Part shown: in pieces, positions 20,640 through 27,709 of the stretch
Numbering within the stretch: position 1 is the stretch's first letter
Layout of the letters: every line of letters begins with the position of its first letter
Source: a virus
Reading direction: 5' to 3' (one strand)
Virus record (IMG/VR): IMGVR_UViG_3300020205_000654
Span: 1 to 27,709 of that record
DNA length: 27,709 nucleotides
Program-made: the position numbers and the translations under genes
The notes under the pieces: model-generated
Databases searched by the model: none
Seen by the model: only the letters and a program-made list of their open reading frames with translations
Told to the model about the DNA's origin: nothing

Positions 20640-22037
20640 TCAGGAGGCTGTTACACCGTGAAGATTAGTGATTGAGAAGATACGGTAGTACGAATTTGTA
20701 CGCAAGCCTACACCAAGGTTGTAGTCAAGAACCGAAGTACTTGTCGTGGCAAATGGATTTGCTGCAATGCCGTAACGAGTCTTGAAACCAATCTTTGGTT
20801 GGAAGGTTGTTGGGTCAATTGCACGAACCATCTGTAGCGGAACATATGGGCAGTAGAAGAAGCCAGCGTCGTATTGGGATGTTCCCTTATAACCAACAAC
20901 AGCAAAATCTGTTCCTGCTGGTACATATGGATCAATAAAGACCTTGAAGCGACCAATGGTTCCAACGAATGTGGTTCCTGTATCGTCTACATCCTTGCCG
21001 AATGCACCAGCCTGATTGGATTCAAGCAATCCTGTCATAGAAAGAGCAGATGCAACATCCGACGAGCAGATGATGATATTACCCTTGCCACGGCGGGTTT
21101 CCTTGGCAATCGTGTTTGCTTCACGCTCAAGTTGGAACATAAGTCCACGGAAGCGTTCTGCCGACCAACGACCATCCGAGTTACTCTGAACATTGAATAC
21201 ACCAGCATCCAATGGAGACTGTTTGCAACCAAGAGTTGCAATTTGGTACACTGTACGAACAACTTCACGGTTGATTTCTGCAAGAACTTCATTCGTGAGA
21301 ATGTTTGCCAACTCTGTTTCAACATCAAGACCGTGAACAGCCTTAAGGTCTTGTGCAATTTCAGCAGAGTATGATGCTTGCAATGCACGGGAACGGGCAA
21401 CAACAGATGTGCGCTCAATTGAGAAGCCCATTTCGTTGAAGCCATTGTTTTCCAAATTCGAAGTGGCTGATCCAACACCAGAGTATGCTTGTGCGCCGGA
21501 TTGACCAGTAGACGAACCAATAAGAGTTGCAAGTGCAACTTCAGCAGTGGCTTGGGTTGTACCAACATACAGACCAGTGTGTGAAGGGAAACCGCTTGTA
21601 TTACCAGCAGATGAACCGCTGTAGAAGGTTTGAGCCGCATTCAATCCAAGGGCTTCTGTTTGTGTCTTGTCAACTGCACCATTGCCGTTTGCCGCATAGC
21701 GTGACTTCATGCAGAAGATCAAGCCTGTTGGTGCTGTCATTGGTTGAACACCACAGATGTCATATGCAATCAGATTCGGCATTGCACGCCGAACCAATGA
21801 GATCATCACGGGATCAAATGACTGTAGTGACGAGTTTCCGGTCTGTGCAAGATTTGCCAAACCACCACCCAATGAATTCACTGGTGCGGCTTCATTTATT
21901 GCATTTTGCTGATTCTCAAGCAAAAGGGCAGTAACTGATTTACGATATGGGTCTTTGATTGCACCAAGTTCGGGATGCTCAAGAATAGGCTTCCACTTCT
22001 TTAGTGCTTGTTCTGTTAGGTATGCTGTCGTGTCCAT
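20640..22037 (-). CDS. 23: Major capsid protein (gp23)
   Basis: The 465-residue protein (T4: 521) has the gp23 landmarks: FDPVMISLVRRAMPNLIAYDICGVQPM (74-100), PTGLIFCMKSRY, a variable insertion region, HGLDVETELANILTNEVLAEINREV, GNIIICSSDVASAL and the C-terminal NPFATTSTSV...NSYYRIFSI. A likely prohead protease site is INE|A at residues 47-50, which would remove a 49-residue N-terminal peptide during maturation. AAAGGAGAG precedes the start. It follows the scaffold gene in the usual T4 order and is closed by a strong terminator. Confidence 0.98.
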   Translation of the reverse strand: MDTTAYLTEQALKKWKPILEHPELGAIKDPYRKSVTALLLENQQNAINEAAPVNSLGGGLANLAQTGNSSLQSFDPVMISLVRRAMPNLIAYDICGVQPMTAPTGLIFCMKSRYAANGNGAVDKTQTEALGLNAAQTFYSGSSAGNTSGFPSHTGLYVGTTQATAEVALATLIGSSTGQSGAQAYSGVGSATSNLENNGFNEMGFSIERTSVVARSRALQASYSAEIAQDLKAVHGLDVETELANILTNEVLAEINREVVRTVYQIATLGCKQSPLDAGVFNVQSNSDGRWSAERFRGLMFQLEREANTIAKETRRGKGNIIICSSDVASALSMTGLLESNQAGAFGKDVDDTGTTFVGTIGRFKVFIDPYVPAGTDFAVVGYKGTSQYDAGFFYCPYVPLQMVRAIDPTTFQPKIGFKTRYGIAANPFATTSTSVLDYNLGVGLRTNSYYRIFSITNLHGVTAS

Positions 22038-22100
22038 TTTTTCTCTCTCCTTTGAAGATTGTAGATTCTACTTGGTTATGTAGTTTTTATTTGATTTGTG

Positions 22101-23114
22101 TTATACCGTCTTACGAGTCATAGCCTTTAGATAGGCAGACACTTCGGGTGTGGTGGATTCGTTAAGGGTTTGTGGTTCTTCAATCTCTTCTACTTGAATA
22201 GAAGAAACTGTTGGCTTGTTTATATTCTTGGTAAAATTTTCCTTGAGGATATTCAGTTTAGCCTTGAACTCTCCGTTATCGGAAAACTTCATGCCTTCTG
22301 CCAATCCACGGAGTTTTTCAACCTGAGCAGAAGACAAGCCATCGGTTGTCTCGGCAAAAAGTTCGGCTCTTTGGTACTTCTTGAGTTCTTCGGTAAGATC
22401 AACAGTCTTTTTCATCTGAGAATTGAGTTGCTCGGTTACCTTTTGAAGATTGTTGGCTGTTTCGTCCAAGAGATCGGTCTGACCTTCAGGAACAGCAATA
22501 TTGTGTTCGTTGAAAAGATCTTTCAAGCCAGTAATAAAGGATTCGGCAACATCTGTACGAATGCCACGCTCAACGGCGAGTTTGTTTTCTTCCATCCACT
22601 CGGTTACAACATAGTTCAAGTAGGAATCGACCTTTTCGGTGAGATCATTGGCTATTTCTTCTACTTCTGATTCCAAAAGTTCGGTGAACTTGTTTGCCAA
22701 CTTGTTTTCAACAATTTTTACACGGGTGTTAACAGCAGCCTCAAAAAGTGTGCTCATCTTGAGTTTAAACTCTTCGGTGAGTTCTTGACCGCTGAAGATT
22801 TCATTGAATGATTCCTTCATATCGTCTTCTTCGTCTTCTTCGTCTTCTTCGGTGTCTGTTTCGTCCTCGGCAGCATCTTCTGCATCATCGGCAGCAGAGC
22901 CTTCTTCCTCGGAATCTTCCATATCTTCCTCGGCGGCTTCTTCCATTGAGCAGCCCTTTTCTTCCTTTTCAATATCGTACTCGTCTTGTACTTGTGCACG
23001 ACCAGTCTTGGAAAGAGACTTCATTGTTTTTGCTTCAGTTACAGGAGTTGTCTCTGGGGCAATATTGCCTTTAGTCAACACTTCTTCTGTTTTAACTTTT
23101 ACTTTATTTGCCAT
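22101..23114 (-). CDS. 22: Prohead core scaffold protein (gp22)
   Basis: The start is placed at ATG 23112-23114 (MANKVKVKTEE), with GGAG nine bases upstream, instead of five codons earlier where no ribosome site exists; the product has 337 residues (T4: 269). The N-terminal third is extremely acidic, with Asp/Glu/Ala runs at about 55-100 encoded by short tandem repeats. The rest is long helical scaffold sequence with AELFAETTDGLSSAQVEKLRGLAEGM and a C-terminal YLKAMTRKTV. gp22 forms the inner core on which gp23 assembles and is then degraded by gp21. Position between gp21 and gp23 fixes the identity. Confidence 0.93.
   Translation of the reverse strand: MANKVKVKTEEVLTKGNIAPETTPVTEAKTMKSLSKTGRAQVQDEYDIEKEEKGCSMEEAAEEDMEDSEEEGSAADDAEDAAEDETDTEEDEEDEEDDMKESFNEIFSGQELTEEFKLKMSTLFEAAVNTRVKIVENKLANKFTELLESEVEEIANDLTEKVDSYLNYVVTEWMEENKLAVERGIRTDVAESFITGLKDLFNEHNIAVPEGQTDLLDETANNLQKVTEQLNSQMKKTVDLTEELKKYQRAELFAETTDGLSSAQVEKLRGLAEGMKFSDNGEFKAKLNILKENFTKNINKPTVSSIQVEEIEEPQTLNESTTPEVSAYLKAMTRKTV
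22822..22848. repeat. Three perfect copies of a 9-bp tandem repeat in gene 22
   Basis: TCGTCTTCT is repeated three times without error and begins a fourth copy. It encodes part of the Glu/Asp-rich tract of the scaffold protein. Repeat-length change here would keep the frame. Confidence 0.85.
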
Positions 23115-23164
23115 TGAGTTATACTCCATTTATTCTAAGGGTTAATGCTTTTGTATATATGAAA

Positions 23165-23812
23165 TCACAGTTTTGATAAAAAATCTTGGAATACCCTTAC
23201 AGCATTTTCTTCTAAATTGCGCCGTGTAGATTCTTTGATTAATTTCTTGTATTTTTCTATTTGGCGTTCTTTAATCACGCCGCCCTCCCAAATCCACTCT
23301 TTTCCTTCCATAATGCCATTAACAAATGCATTAGGAGCAGAAGGATCTGCAACAATATCAACGGTGGCAAGCATAAAATCATCCTGCACATAGTTCACGC
23401 CATTCTTTTCTTGGAGTGAACCCATGCCTCGGGAGGAAACACCAAACTTACAGCCTTCATTCAAAAGATTTTTTGCTATCTTTCCCATAGGGGTTTCAAG
23501 AATCTTGGCTTTCCCGTATACATTTTTGCCTTCAACACGAAGGTCTTTAATAATATGGGAAACCCGCTCAAGATTTACGGTAGGGCCTTCGGGATGACCC
23601 AATTCACCCATTGCACGATTTTGTTGAACAAATTCTTCATTGTATCGTTCTATTTCTTTTGTAAGAATAGATTGAGGATATACACGCCCATTACGATTTT
23701 TTACATCGGACTGCATGAATACGCCTTCAATAAAATACTGTTTTTCACCCTTTTCGGTTGCCTCGGTGAGAAAGCGTATATCTCTATGGGTTGTTTCTGT
23801 TATCAGATACAT
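23165..23812 (-). CDS. 21: Prohead maturation protease (gp21)
   Basis: The 215-residue protein (T4: 212) has NRNGRVYP (39-46), GELGHPEG with the catalytic histidine H73, VSSRGMGS with the probable nucleophile serine at 126-127, and VDIVADPSAPNAF (151-163), the pattern of the T4-type prohead serine protease (peptidase U9/S78-related). It cleaves gp23, the core proteins and itself during capsid maturation. The start overlaps the end of the small core gene as TAATG. Recognition usually follows a hydrophobic-x-Glu site, as in INE|A of gp23. Confidence 0.96.
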   Translation of the reverse strand: MYLITETTHRDIRFLTEATEKGEKQYFIEGVFMQSDVKNRNGRVYPQSILTKEIERYNEEFVQQNRAMGELGHPEGPTVNLERVSHIIKDLRVEGKNVYGKAKILETPMGKIAKNLLNEGCKFGVSSRGMGSLQEKNGVNYVQDDFMLATVDIVADPSAPNAFVNGIMEGKEWIWEGGVIKERQIEKYKKLIKESTRRNLEENAVRVFQDFLSKL

Positions 23813-23979
23813 TATTCTTCCTTGTTTTCGCCGTTATAAAGCGAGTCCTTGATTTCGGTTTCCCGCTTACCAATAGCCTCGCTCATTTTGTGGGCAAGAG
23901 CAGTATTGATGTTTTCCTTCGCAGCAATAATGTTTTCATCGGATACATTGCGTAAAAAATTGATAATCTCTGTATTCAT
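23812..23979 (-). CDS. Small prohead core protein (gp67/gp68-like)
   Basis: A 55-residue protein (MNTEIINFLRNVSDENIIAA at the start, ending DSLYNGENKEE) lies exactly where T4 has genes 67 and 68, between the portal and the protease. GGAGA stands five bases before the ATG, and the stop overlaps the gp21 start as TAATG. The helical segment with spaced Ala, Lys and Glu (AAKENINTALAHKMSEAIGKR) resembles the core helix of gp67/gp68 proteins. T4 gp67 has 80 residues with a long acidic tail, gp68 has 141; this one is shorter than both, and I cannot tell which it replaces. The role would be part of the prohead core. Confidence 0.75.
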   Translation of the reverse strand: MNTEIINFLRNVSDENIIAAKENINTALAHKMSEAIGKRETEIKDSLYNGENKEE

Positions 23980-23997
23980 AATATTCTCCAAATGCTT

Positions 23998-24005
23998 TAT
24001 TTATG
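23998..24005 (-). promoter_or_regulatory. Possible late promoter for the core-protease-scaffold genes (CATAAATA)
   Basis: CATAAATA on the minus strand, one base from the T4 late consensus, lies 18 bases before the ATG of the small prohead core gene, leaving room for its GGAGA ribosome site. It would drive the core gene, 21 and 22, and perhaps 23. Confidence 0.5.
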
Positions 24006-24020
24006 TATAAAATCTTGTTT

Positions 24021-25943
24021 TTAGTTAACTCTATTAAGTGTGTTTTTTAGTATCTTTTTACCAAAAGGAGAGATATTGCTTTTTGATAGGGTTATAAACG
24101 GATTATTTTTATTTTCTAATATTATCTGTGGAACACTTCTGCCCTCAACAGGATGATAAAAGTCGTCAAACGAAGAAATCATATGGTCAACGCTGTCTTT
24201 TACAACTCCACCTGTTCCGCCAGTACCACTTTCTTCGTCTGCAAAAATACCTTCAATCTCCGGAATATCCTCTAATCCTAATTCGGATTCAATGTCATCC
24301 ATTCCTACATCCTGTGGTTCCATTTCAGACTGTCCCACGGGAGCACCAAATGCCCCCTGTGGAACCATAGACTGATCCCCAGGCATTTCGCCTTCCATTC
24401 CCATTGCTGGTTGCTGTGCAGCCGCTTCTGCTGCATCTGCTTCCATTTCAGACTTCATTTTCTTTATAGAATCATCCGTCATTTGCAGTATGTTCTTATT
24501 CACCCAATCCTTGGAGAAGAACTTGCCCATATATGGGTCCACTTCACGCAGTGTGAGCAGACGGGTCATAGTCATCTCGTTTTCCTTTAATTCTGAGAAG
24601 TATGAGTCTTTCGCAAAATCAAACAAGAAGTCATAGGAATACTCCTTCCACTCGTCTTCGGTTAGAATATTCTTTGCAATAAGTTGAACCCGCAGCAACT
24701 GCATGAAAATCTCAGAGAATTTGCTTTGAAGACGGTTGACAAACTTGGTGAAACGAACCTCGTCACGGGTAATTTCCGCAGCCTTGCCCATGTTAAACCC
24801 TGCATCATCCTTGAAACGGGACGGAGGAACATGAAGCGAGATATAGAGTTTTCTTAGAAAGTAATCCACATCCTGCAACTCTCCAAGATTCTGCCCTCCA
24901 GGAAGGGTTTGTACCTCTGTTCCCTTTCCACCTTCACGGCGGGGCATCCAAAAGTCCTCAAGCATGGATAAATGTCGCTTTTCATCACGCATTTCTCCTG
25001 TAGTGGTATCGTATACCAACTTGTTGCGATATCGGTTCATGATATCACGCAGATACTGCTCGGACTTGTTCTTTGGTAGAGAACCAACATCAATGTAGAA
25101 AATACGGCGTTCTGGGGCACGGGAAATGCGGTAGATGACTATTGAGTCTTCAAGCATTCTCAACTGATTAAGGGGCTTGATTGCCTTGTGTAGATGTCCC
25201 ATTACACGCTTTGTTCCAGGATCAATAAATCCAGAATTAGCATAGGCAACTGAATCGTTTGGTAGAATGATGCCTTCACTGCTGTAGCGATAGTTGATTG
25301 TATCACGACCATTTCCAACAAAATCGTCTGCACTATAGAGATAGTATTCCTGTATGCGCTTGATGAATTTTACCCCATTGTCTCCGACCTCTCTTTCAAT
25401 ATTTCTAACCTTTTGTATCTTGATAGGGTCAATAACACGCAGTTCTGCAATTCCTTTTCTTTGCTTCTTTTCATCCATGAGAATCTGAATATAGAGGCGA
25501 CCATCAATATACCACTTGCGGAATAGTTCAGCACCACGGGTGTTAAACTGCATTAAACGCAGGATTTCTTCAAATTCTGCGTTTATCTTTTTCTTGGTTG
25601 CAACAGGAATGGATGATTTATCTAAATTTAGATTTAATGTATTTGTTTTTTCATTCAGAACAATAGCCTGTGTTACTATATCATCAACTGCTGTTTGAAT
25701 TTCAGCATGATCGTGCATTTGACGATATTTGATAATTTGTTCGCCATCACTTCTATAGACAAGATCGTAGTTTAGCATTTGAACGCCAAACCCATATCCT
25801 CCCACAAAGTCAACAACAGAAGCCCCGTCTTCAAAGTCCGGGGGGATAAAAGATTTTACAGGTTGATCTGCGCTGCTTAGTTGAGGAATAGTTTTTGCTG
25901 TTCGTCGCCGTCCGAGTTCAAATCCAAAGATATTTATTGGCAT
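24021..25943 (-). CDS. 20: Portal vertex protein (gp20)
   Basis: The 640-residue protein carries the gp20 core: YRSDGEQIIKYRQM (62-75), LRVIDPIKIQKVRN, RISRAPERRIFYIDVGSLPKNKSEQYLRDIMNRYRNK (about 272-308), FWMPRREGGKGTEVQTLPGGQNLGELQDVDYFLRKLY and RFTKFVNRLQSKF. It forms the 12-fold ring at one vertex through which DNA is packaged. T4 gp20 has 524 residues; the extra length is a C-terminal part from about residue 498, rich in Ala, Gln, Met, Gly and Glu and ending in a basic tail. AGGAG is seven bases before the ATG. Confidence 0.97.
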   Translation of the reverse strand: MPINIFGFELGRRRTAKTIPQLSSADQPVKSFIPPDFEDGASVVDFVGGYGFGVQMLNYDLVYRSDGEQIIKYRQMHDHAEIQTAVDDIVTQAIVLNEKTNTLNLNLDKSSIPVATKKKINAEFEEILRLMQFNTRGAELFRKWYIDGRLYIQILMDEKKQRKGIAELRVIDPIKIQKVRNIEREVGDNGVKFIKRIQEYYLYSADDFVGNGRDTINYRYSSEGIILPNDSVAYANSGFIDPGTKRVMGHLHKAIKPLNQLRMLEDSIVIYRISRAPERRIFYIDVGSLPKNKSEQYLRDIMNRYRNKLVYDTTTGEMRDEKRHLSMLEDFWMPRREGGKGTEVQTLPGGQNLGELQDVDYFLRKLYISLHVPPSRFKDDAGFNMGKAAEITRDEVRFTKFVNRLQSKFSEIFMQLLRVQLIAKNILTEDEWKEYSYDFLFDFAKDSYFSELKENEMTMTRLLTLREVDPYMGKFFSKDWVNKNILQMTDDSIKKMKSEMEADAAEAAAQQPAMGMEGEMPGDQSMVPQGAFGAPVGQSEMEPQDVGMDDIESELGLEDIPEIEGIFADEESGTGGTGGVVKDSVDHMISSFDDFYHPVEGRSVPQIILENKNNPFITLSKSNISPFGKKILKNTLNRVN

Positions 25944-26029
25944 TCATAGTCTCCTATTCACATATCTATGCTTCATATAAACTTCCTATAAATTATCATG
26001 TTATCCGAGTCGATCCCGTCTGTGGAGTG

Positions 26030-26575
26030 CTACTTGCTACTTGCTGTTCCTGCTTTTCCTGTCGTCATTTCATGATAAGAATATTGGAATGTTACTTGGT
26101 ATTCCATTGGTGCAGTTTGCTCATCAAAGGAAAGGTCAATCTGTCCAACAGCCGATGGAAATGCACCATAGAGTGTGAATGCGATTGCATCGCTCTGATC
26201 GCCCTTTTGAACAGCAACTGTTATATCGGTCAATTTGGAAGGATCACGAATACCTGTAGAAGAACCATCAAGAAAATTCATCCATTTCTCAAAGGTTGCT
26301 CGCATTTCCATGCCCGCAGTTTCCATCACAGTAACTGTCCACTCGCTGAATGATCTTTGAGAAGGAACCTTTAGTTTTCTACCACGGTAGGGAACTTCCA
26401 TTACACCTAATTCGGATGATGGAACCTGTGATCCTTTTGCTCGAAATTCAAGTAATGTAGAAAGATCACCCGATCCAACTGAAGGCATTGTTATCTTGAA
26501 AAGATTGGTATAAGCCATTCCTTTCTTAACGGTTGATGCAACCTCTGAAATACTTTTTGCGTTCTTGATAGCCAT
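26030..26575 (-). CDS. Tail tube protein, second copy (gp19 paralogue)
   Basis: The start is ATG 26573-26575 (MAIKNAKSISEVASTVKKG), with AAAGGAG correctly spaced; the open frame extends 12 codons further without a ribosome site. The 181-residue product is closely related to the copy upstream: FRAKGSQVPSSELGVMEVPYRGRKLKVPSQRSFSEWTVTVMET and TLYGAFPSAVGQIDLSFDEQTAPMEYQVTFQYSYH match block by block. It differs by a longer N-terminus and an Ala/Ser/Lys tail. T4 has one gp19 (163 residues). The second copy may be a minor tube component or a specialised ring. Confidence 0.9.
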   Translation of the reverse strand: MAIKNAKSISEVASTVKKGMAYTNLFKITMPSVGSGDLSTLLEFRAKGSQVPSSELGVMEVPYRGRKLKVPSQRSFSEWTVTVMETAGMEMRATFEKWMNFLDGSSTGIRDPSKLTDITVAVQKGDQSDAIAFTLYGAFPSAVGQIDLSFDEQTAPMEYQVTFQYSYHEMTTGKAGTASSK

Positions 26576-26609
26576 TTTATCTCCTTTTTGTCTGTATCTA
26601 TAAATACAC

Positions 26610-26638
26610 AAATACTGGTGTGATTAGCACCAGTATTT
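26610..26638 (-). other. Perfect hairpin between the two tail tube genes
   Basis: AAATACTGGTG (26610-26620) and CACCAGTATTT (26628-26638) pair perfectly over 11 bases with a seven-base loop. The RNA continues GTGTATTTATAG, not a U-run, so full termination is unlikely; attenuation, or protection of an RNA end between the two tube messages, is more plausible. A late-like CATAAATA (26634-26641) overlaps its first arm, 58 bases upstream of the second gene's ATG. Confidence 0.6.
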
Positions 26639-26666
26639 ATGTTTCTTTTTACTTGGCTTCCGAGTA

Positions 26667-27170
26667 TTATACCACCTTGTGGTATGAATATTGGAATGTT
26701 ACTGAATACTCTAATGGGGCTGTCTGCTCGTCGAACGAGAGATCAACCGATGCCAAACTGCTTGGAAATGCCCCGTACAGAGTATAGGTGATGGATGGGG
26801 TTGAATTGTCTCCCTTGAGAAGAATAACATCAATCGTAGAAAGTGCTGCCGTGTTACGCTTGATTTCGTCTTCTGCATCCATTACGGACATCCACTTCTC
26901 GAATGAGCGGCGGACATTCATATCATTAGTTTCCATCACAGTTACTGTCCATTCAGTGAATGAACGCTCTGCCGGAATCTTTACCTTACGACCCTTGTAT
27001 GGAATTTCCATGATACCCATCTCGGCTGTTGGCAATTGTGCACCTTTTGCACGAATATCCAATCCGCTTGGGACTACTGCACCGTTCTCGCCTCGGAAGA
27101 CGAGTTTGTACATATTTGTTTTTGCAGGATTCTTAAATCCTGAGATGAAATTTGTGAGTGATTCTGCCAT
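26667..27170 (-). CDS. 19: Tail tube protein (gp19)
   Basis: The 167-residue protein (T4: 163) directly follows the sheath gene, as in T4. NMYKLVFRGENGAVVPSGLDIRAKGAQLPTAEMGIMEIPYKGRKVKIPAERSF (19-71) and DLSFDEQTAPLEYSVTFQYSYH near the end are the conserved tail tube blocks. Hexamers stack into the inner tube that carries DNA. GAGGAG precedes the ATG by nine bases. It is the shorter and more T4-like of the two copies. Confidence 0.95.
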   Translation of the reverse strand: MAESLTNFISGFKNPAKTNMYKLVFRGENGAVVPSGLDIRAKGAQLPTAEMGIMEIPYKGRKVKIPAERSFTEWTVTVMETNDMNVRRSFEKWMSVMDAEDEIKRNTAALSTIDVILLKGDNSTPSITYTLYGAFPSSLASVDLSFDEQTAPLEYSVTFQYSYHKVV

Positions 27171-27205
27171 GTGATTTTACTCCTCTTTTAGATTCCTCGG
27201 TGAGA

Positions 27206-27709
27206 TTAGATTGAGACTACTGCGCCGACTTCAGAGAAGTTGGCTTGACTGTTTGATGCAATAAAGTTGAGTTGGACATAGTTCACGGTCTGATTTGCCT
27301 TCACGAAGATGTCAGCATTAAACTGATTCTTGGCGACGACTTCAGGGCCGTTATTAGTCTCATCACAGATGATTTTGTACTCAGAGATTCCCTTGCTTCC
27401 TTGAACTTCACGAAGGAATGGTTCGATGAGTCCAAGAAAGTTTGCTCGGGAGAACTCATCGTTGAATTCAAAGAGTTGGAACTTTGCAGCAGTGGCTACA
27501 GCCTTTTCCAATGCAACGAACAGACGACGAATACTAAGACGGTCGAATGCACTTGGCTTGAGAAGAGCAGTCTTGTCGCCAAGAAGCACTGTTCCTGAAC
27601 CTGCTTGAGTTACAACAGGATTTACTTGATATGTTACCAATCCGTCACGGTATGGCTTGCCTGGATTAAATGCCAACTTGATACAGTTACGGATAATACC
27701 ACGGTTATA
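27206..27709 (-). CDS. 18: Tail sheath protein (gp18), C-terminal part
   Basis: The frame is open to the right edge and the translation there (YNRGIIRNCIKLAFNPGKPY) runs into the rest, so the TTG at 27674-27676 is not a start; the gene is cut by the window. The 167 visible codons show the conserved C-terminal sheath domain: LSIRRLFVALEKAVATAAKF, LFEFNDEFSRANFLGLIEPFLREVQGSKGI and YKIICDETNN, ending in NYVQLNFIAS. The sheath contracts around the tube to drive it through the host envelope. The gp19 gene follows after 35 bases. Confidence 0.95.
   Translation of the reverse strand, partial: YNRGIIRNCIKLAFNPGKPYRDGLVTYQVNPVVTQAGSGTVLLGDKTALLKPSAFDRLSIRRLFVALEKAVATAAKFQLFEFNDEFSRANFLGLIEPFLREVQGSKGISEYKIICDETNNGPEVVAKNQFNADIFVKANQTVNYVQLNFIASNSQANFSEVGAVVSI

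Noticed and set aside
22804-23145. Plus-strand frame rich in serine opposite gene 22
   Set aside because: It is the mirror of the Glu/Asp codon repeats of the scaffold gene and has no ribosome site or conserved pattern. All other plus-strand frames were set aside for the same reason: each lies opposite a clear minus-strand gene.
26601-26608. Exact TATAAATA on the plus strand between the tail tube genes
   Set aside because: It would direct transcription rightward, against all genes, and forms part of a near-palindromic AT-rich spacer.
26576-26611. Upstream extension of the second tail tube gene (MCIYRYRQKGDK)
   Set aside because: The 12 extra codons cover the AAAGGAG ribosome site of the downstream ATG and have no counterpart in the first copy.
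1-27709. tRNA genes, CRISPR arrays, insertion sequences, attachment sites
   Set aside because: No cloverleaf, regularly spaced repeat, transposase or integrase was seen on reading both strands; a tRNAscan run would settle the tRNA point.

Overview
The window is part of the genome of a tailed phage of the T4 type (contractile-tailed myovirus). Every supported gene lies on the minus strand, so transcription runs from the right edge towards position 1. The order 18-19-20-67/68-21-22-23, then a gp3-like gene, uvsY, uvsW, 55, 47, 46, RNase H, 45, 44, 62 and regA is the T4 core order, closest to the arrangement I associate with T4-like phages of aquatic bacteria such as cyanophages. No photosynthesis gene, tRNA, integrase or transposase is visible, so the host cannot be named from this window.

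Structural block (about 20,000-27,709): the C-terminal part of the tail sheath protein, two tandem tail tube paralogues, the portal, a 55-codon prohead core gene, the prohead protease, the scaffold, the major capsid protein with a strong terminator after it, and a probable gp3 tail terminator. Recombination, late-transcription and replication block (about 7,266-19,980): UvsY, UvsW, an Sm-like protein with a low-complexity tail, the late sigma factor gp55, the Mre11/Rad50-like pair gp47/gp46 separated by a 392-residue unknown protein, two further unknown proteins, RNase H, a small charged protein, the sliding clamp, the two clamp-loader subunits and the RegA translational repressor.

Accessory block (1-7,148): the expected next gene, DNA polymerase gp43, is not present. 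Instead there is a tightly overlapped sugar operon: GT32-, GT25-, GT11- and GT4-like glycosyltransferases, an FkbM-type and a second sugar methyltransferase, a PseB/FlaA1-like nucleotide-sugar dehydratase, another transferase-like protein, an RfbC-like 3,5-epimerase, and a partial transferase-like gene running off the left edge. Together they look able to make and attach a modified deoxysugar or fucose-containing glycan, on the virion or on the host surface. The operon carries signs of recent change: a duplicated regA 3' end at its upstream border, a gene relic, an in-frame stop that appears to cut off a protein, and a sharp fall in GC content at about 5,147.

The main non-coding signals are a long hairpin that encloses the regA ribosome binding site, a possible three-way-junction RNA beside a host-type promoter for gp55, a host-type promoter placed so close to uvsY that its message should be leaderless, and several TATAAATA-like late promoter motifs. 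All calls come from reading the sequence and from remembered family features; no database search was run.
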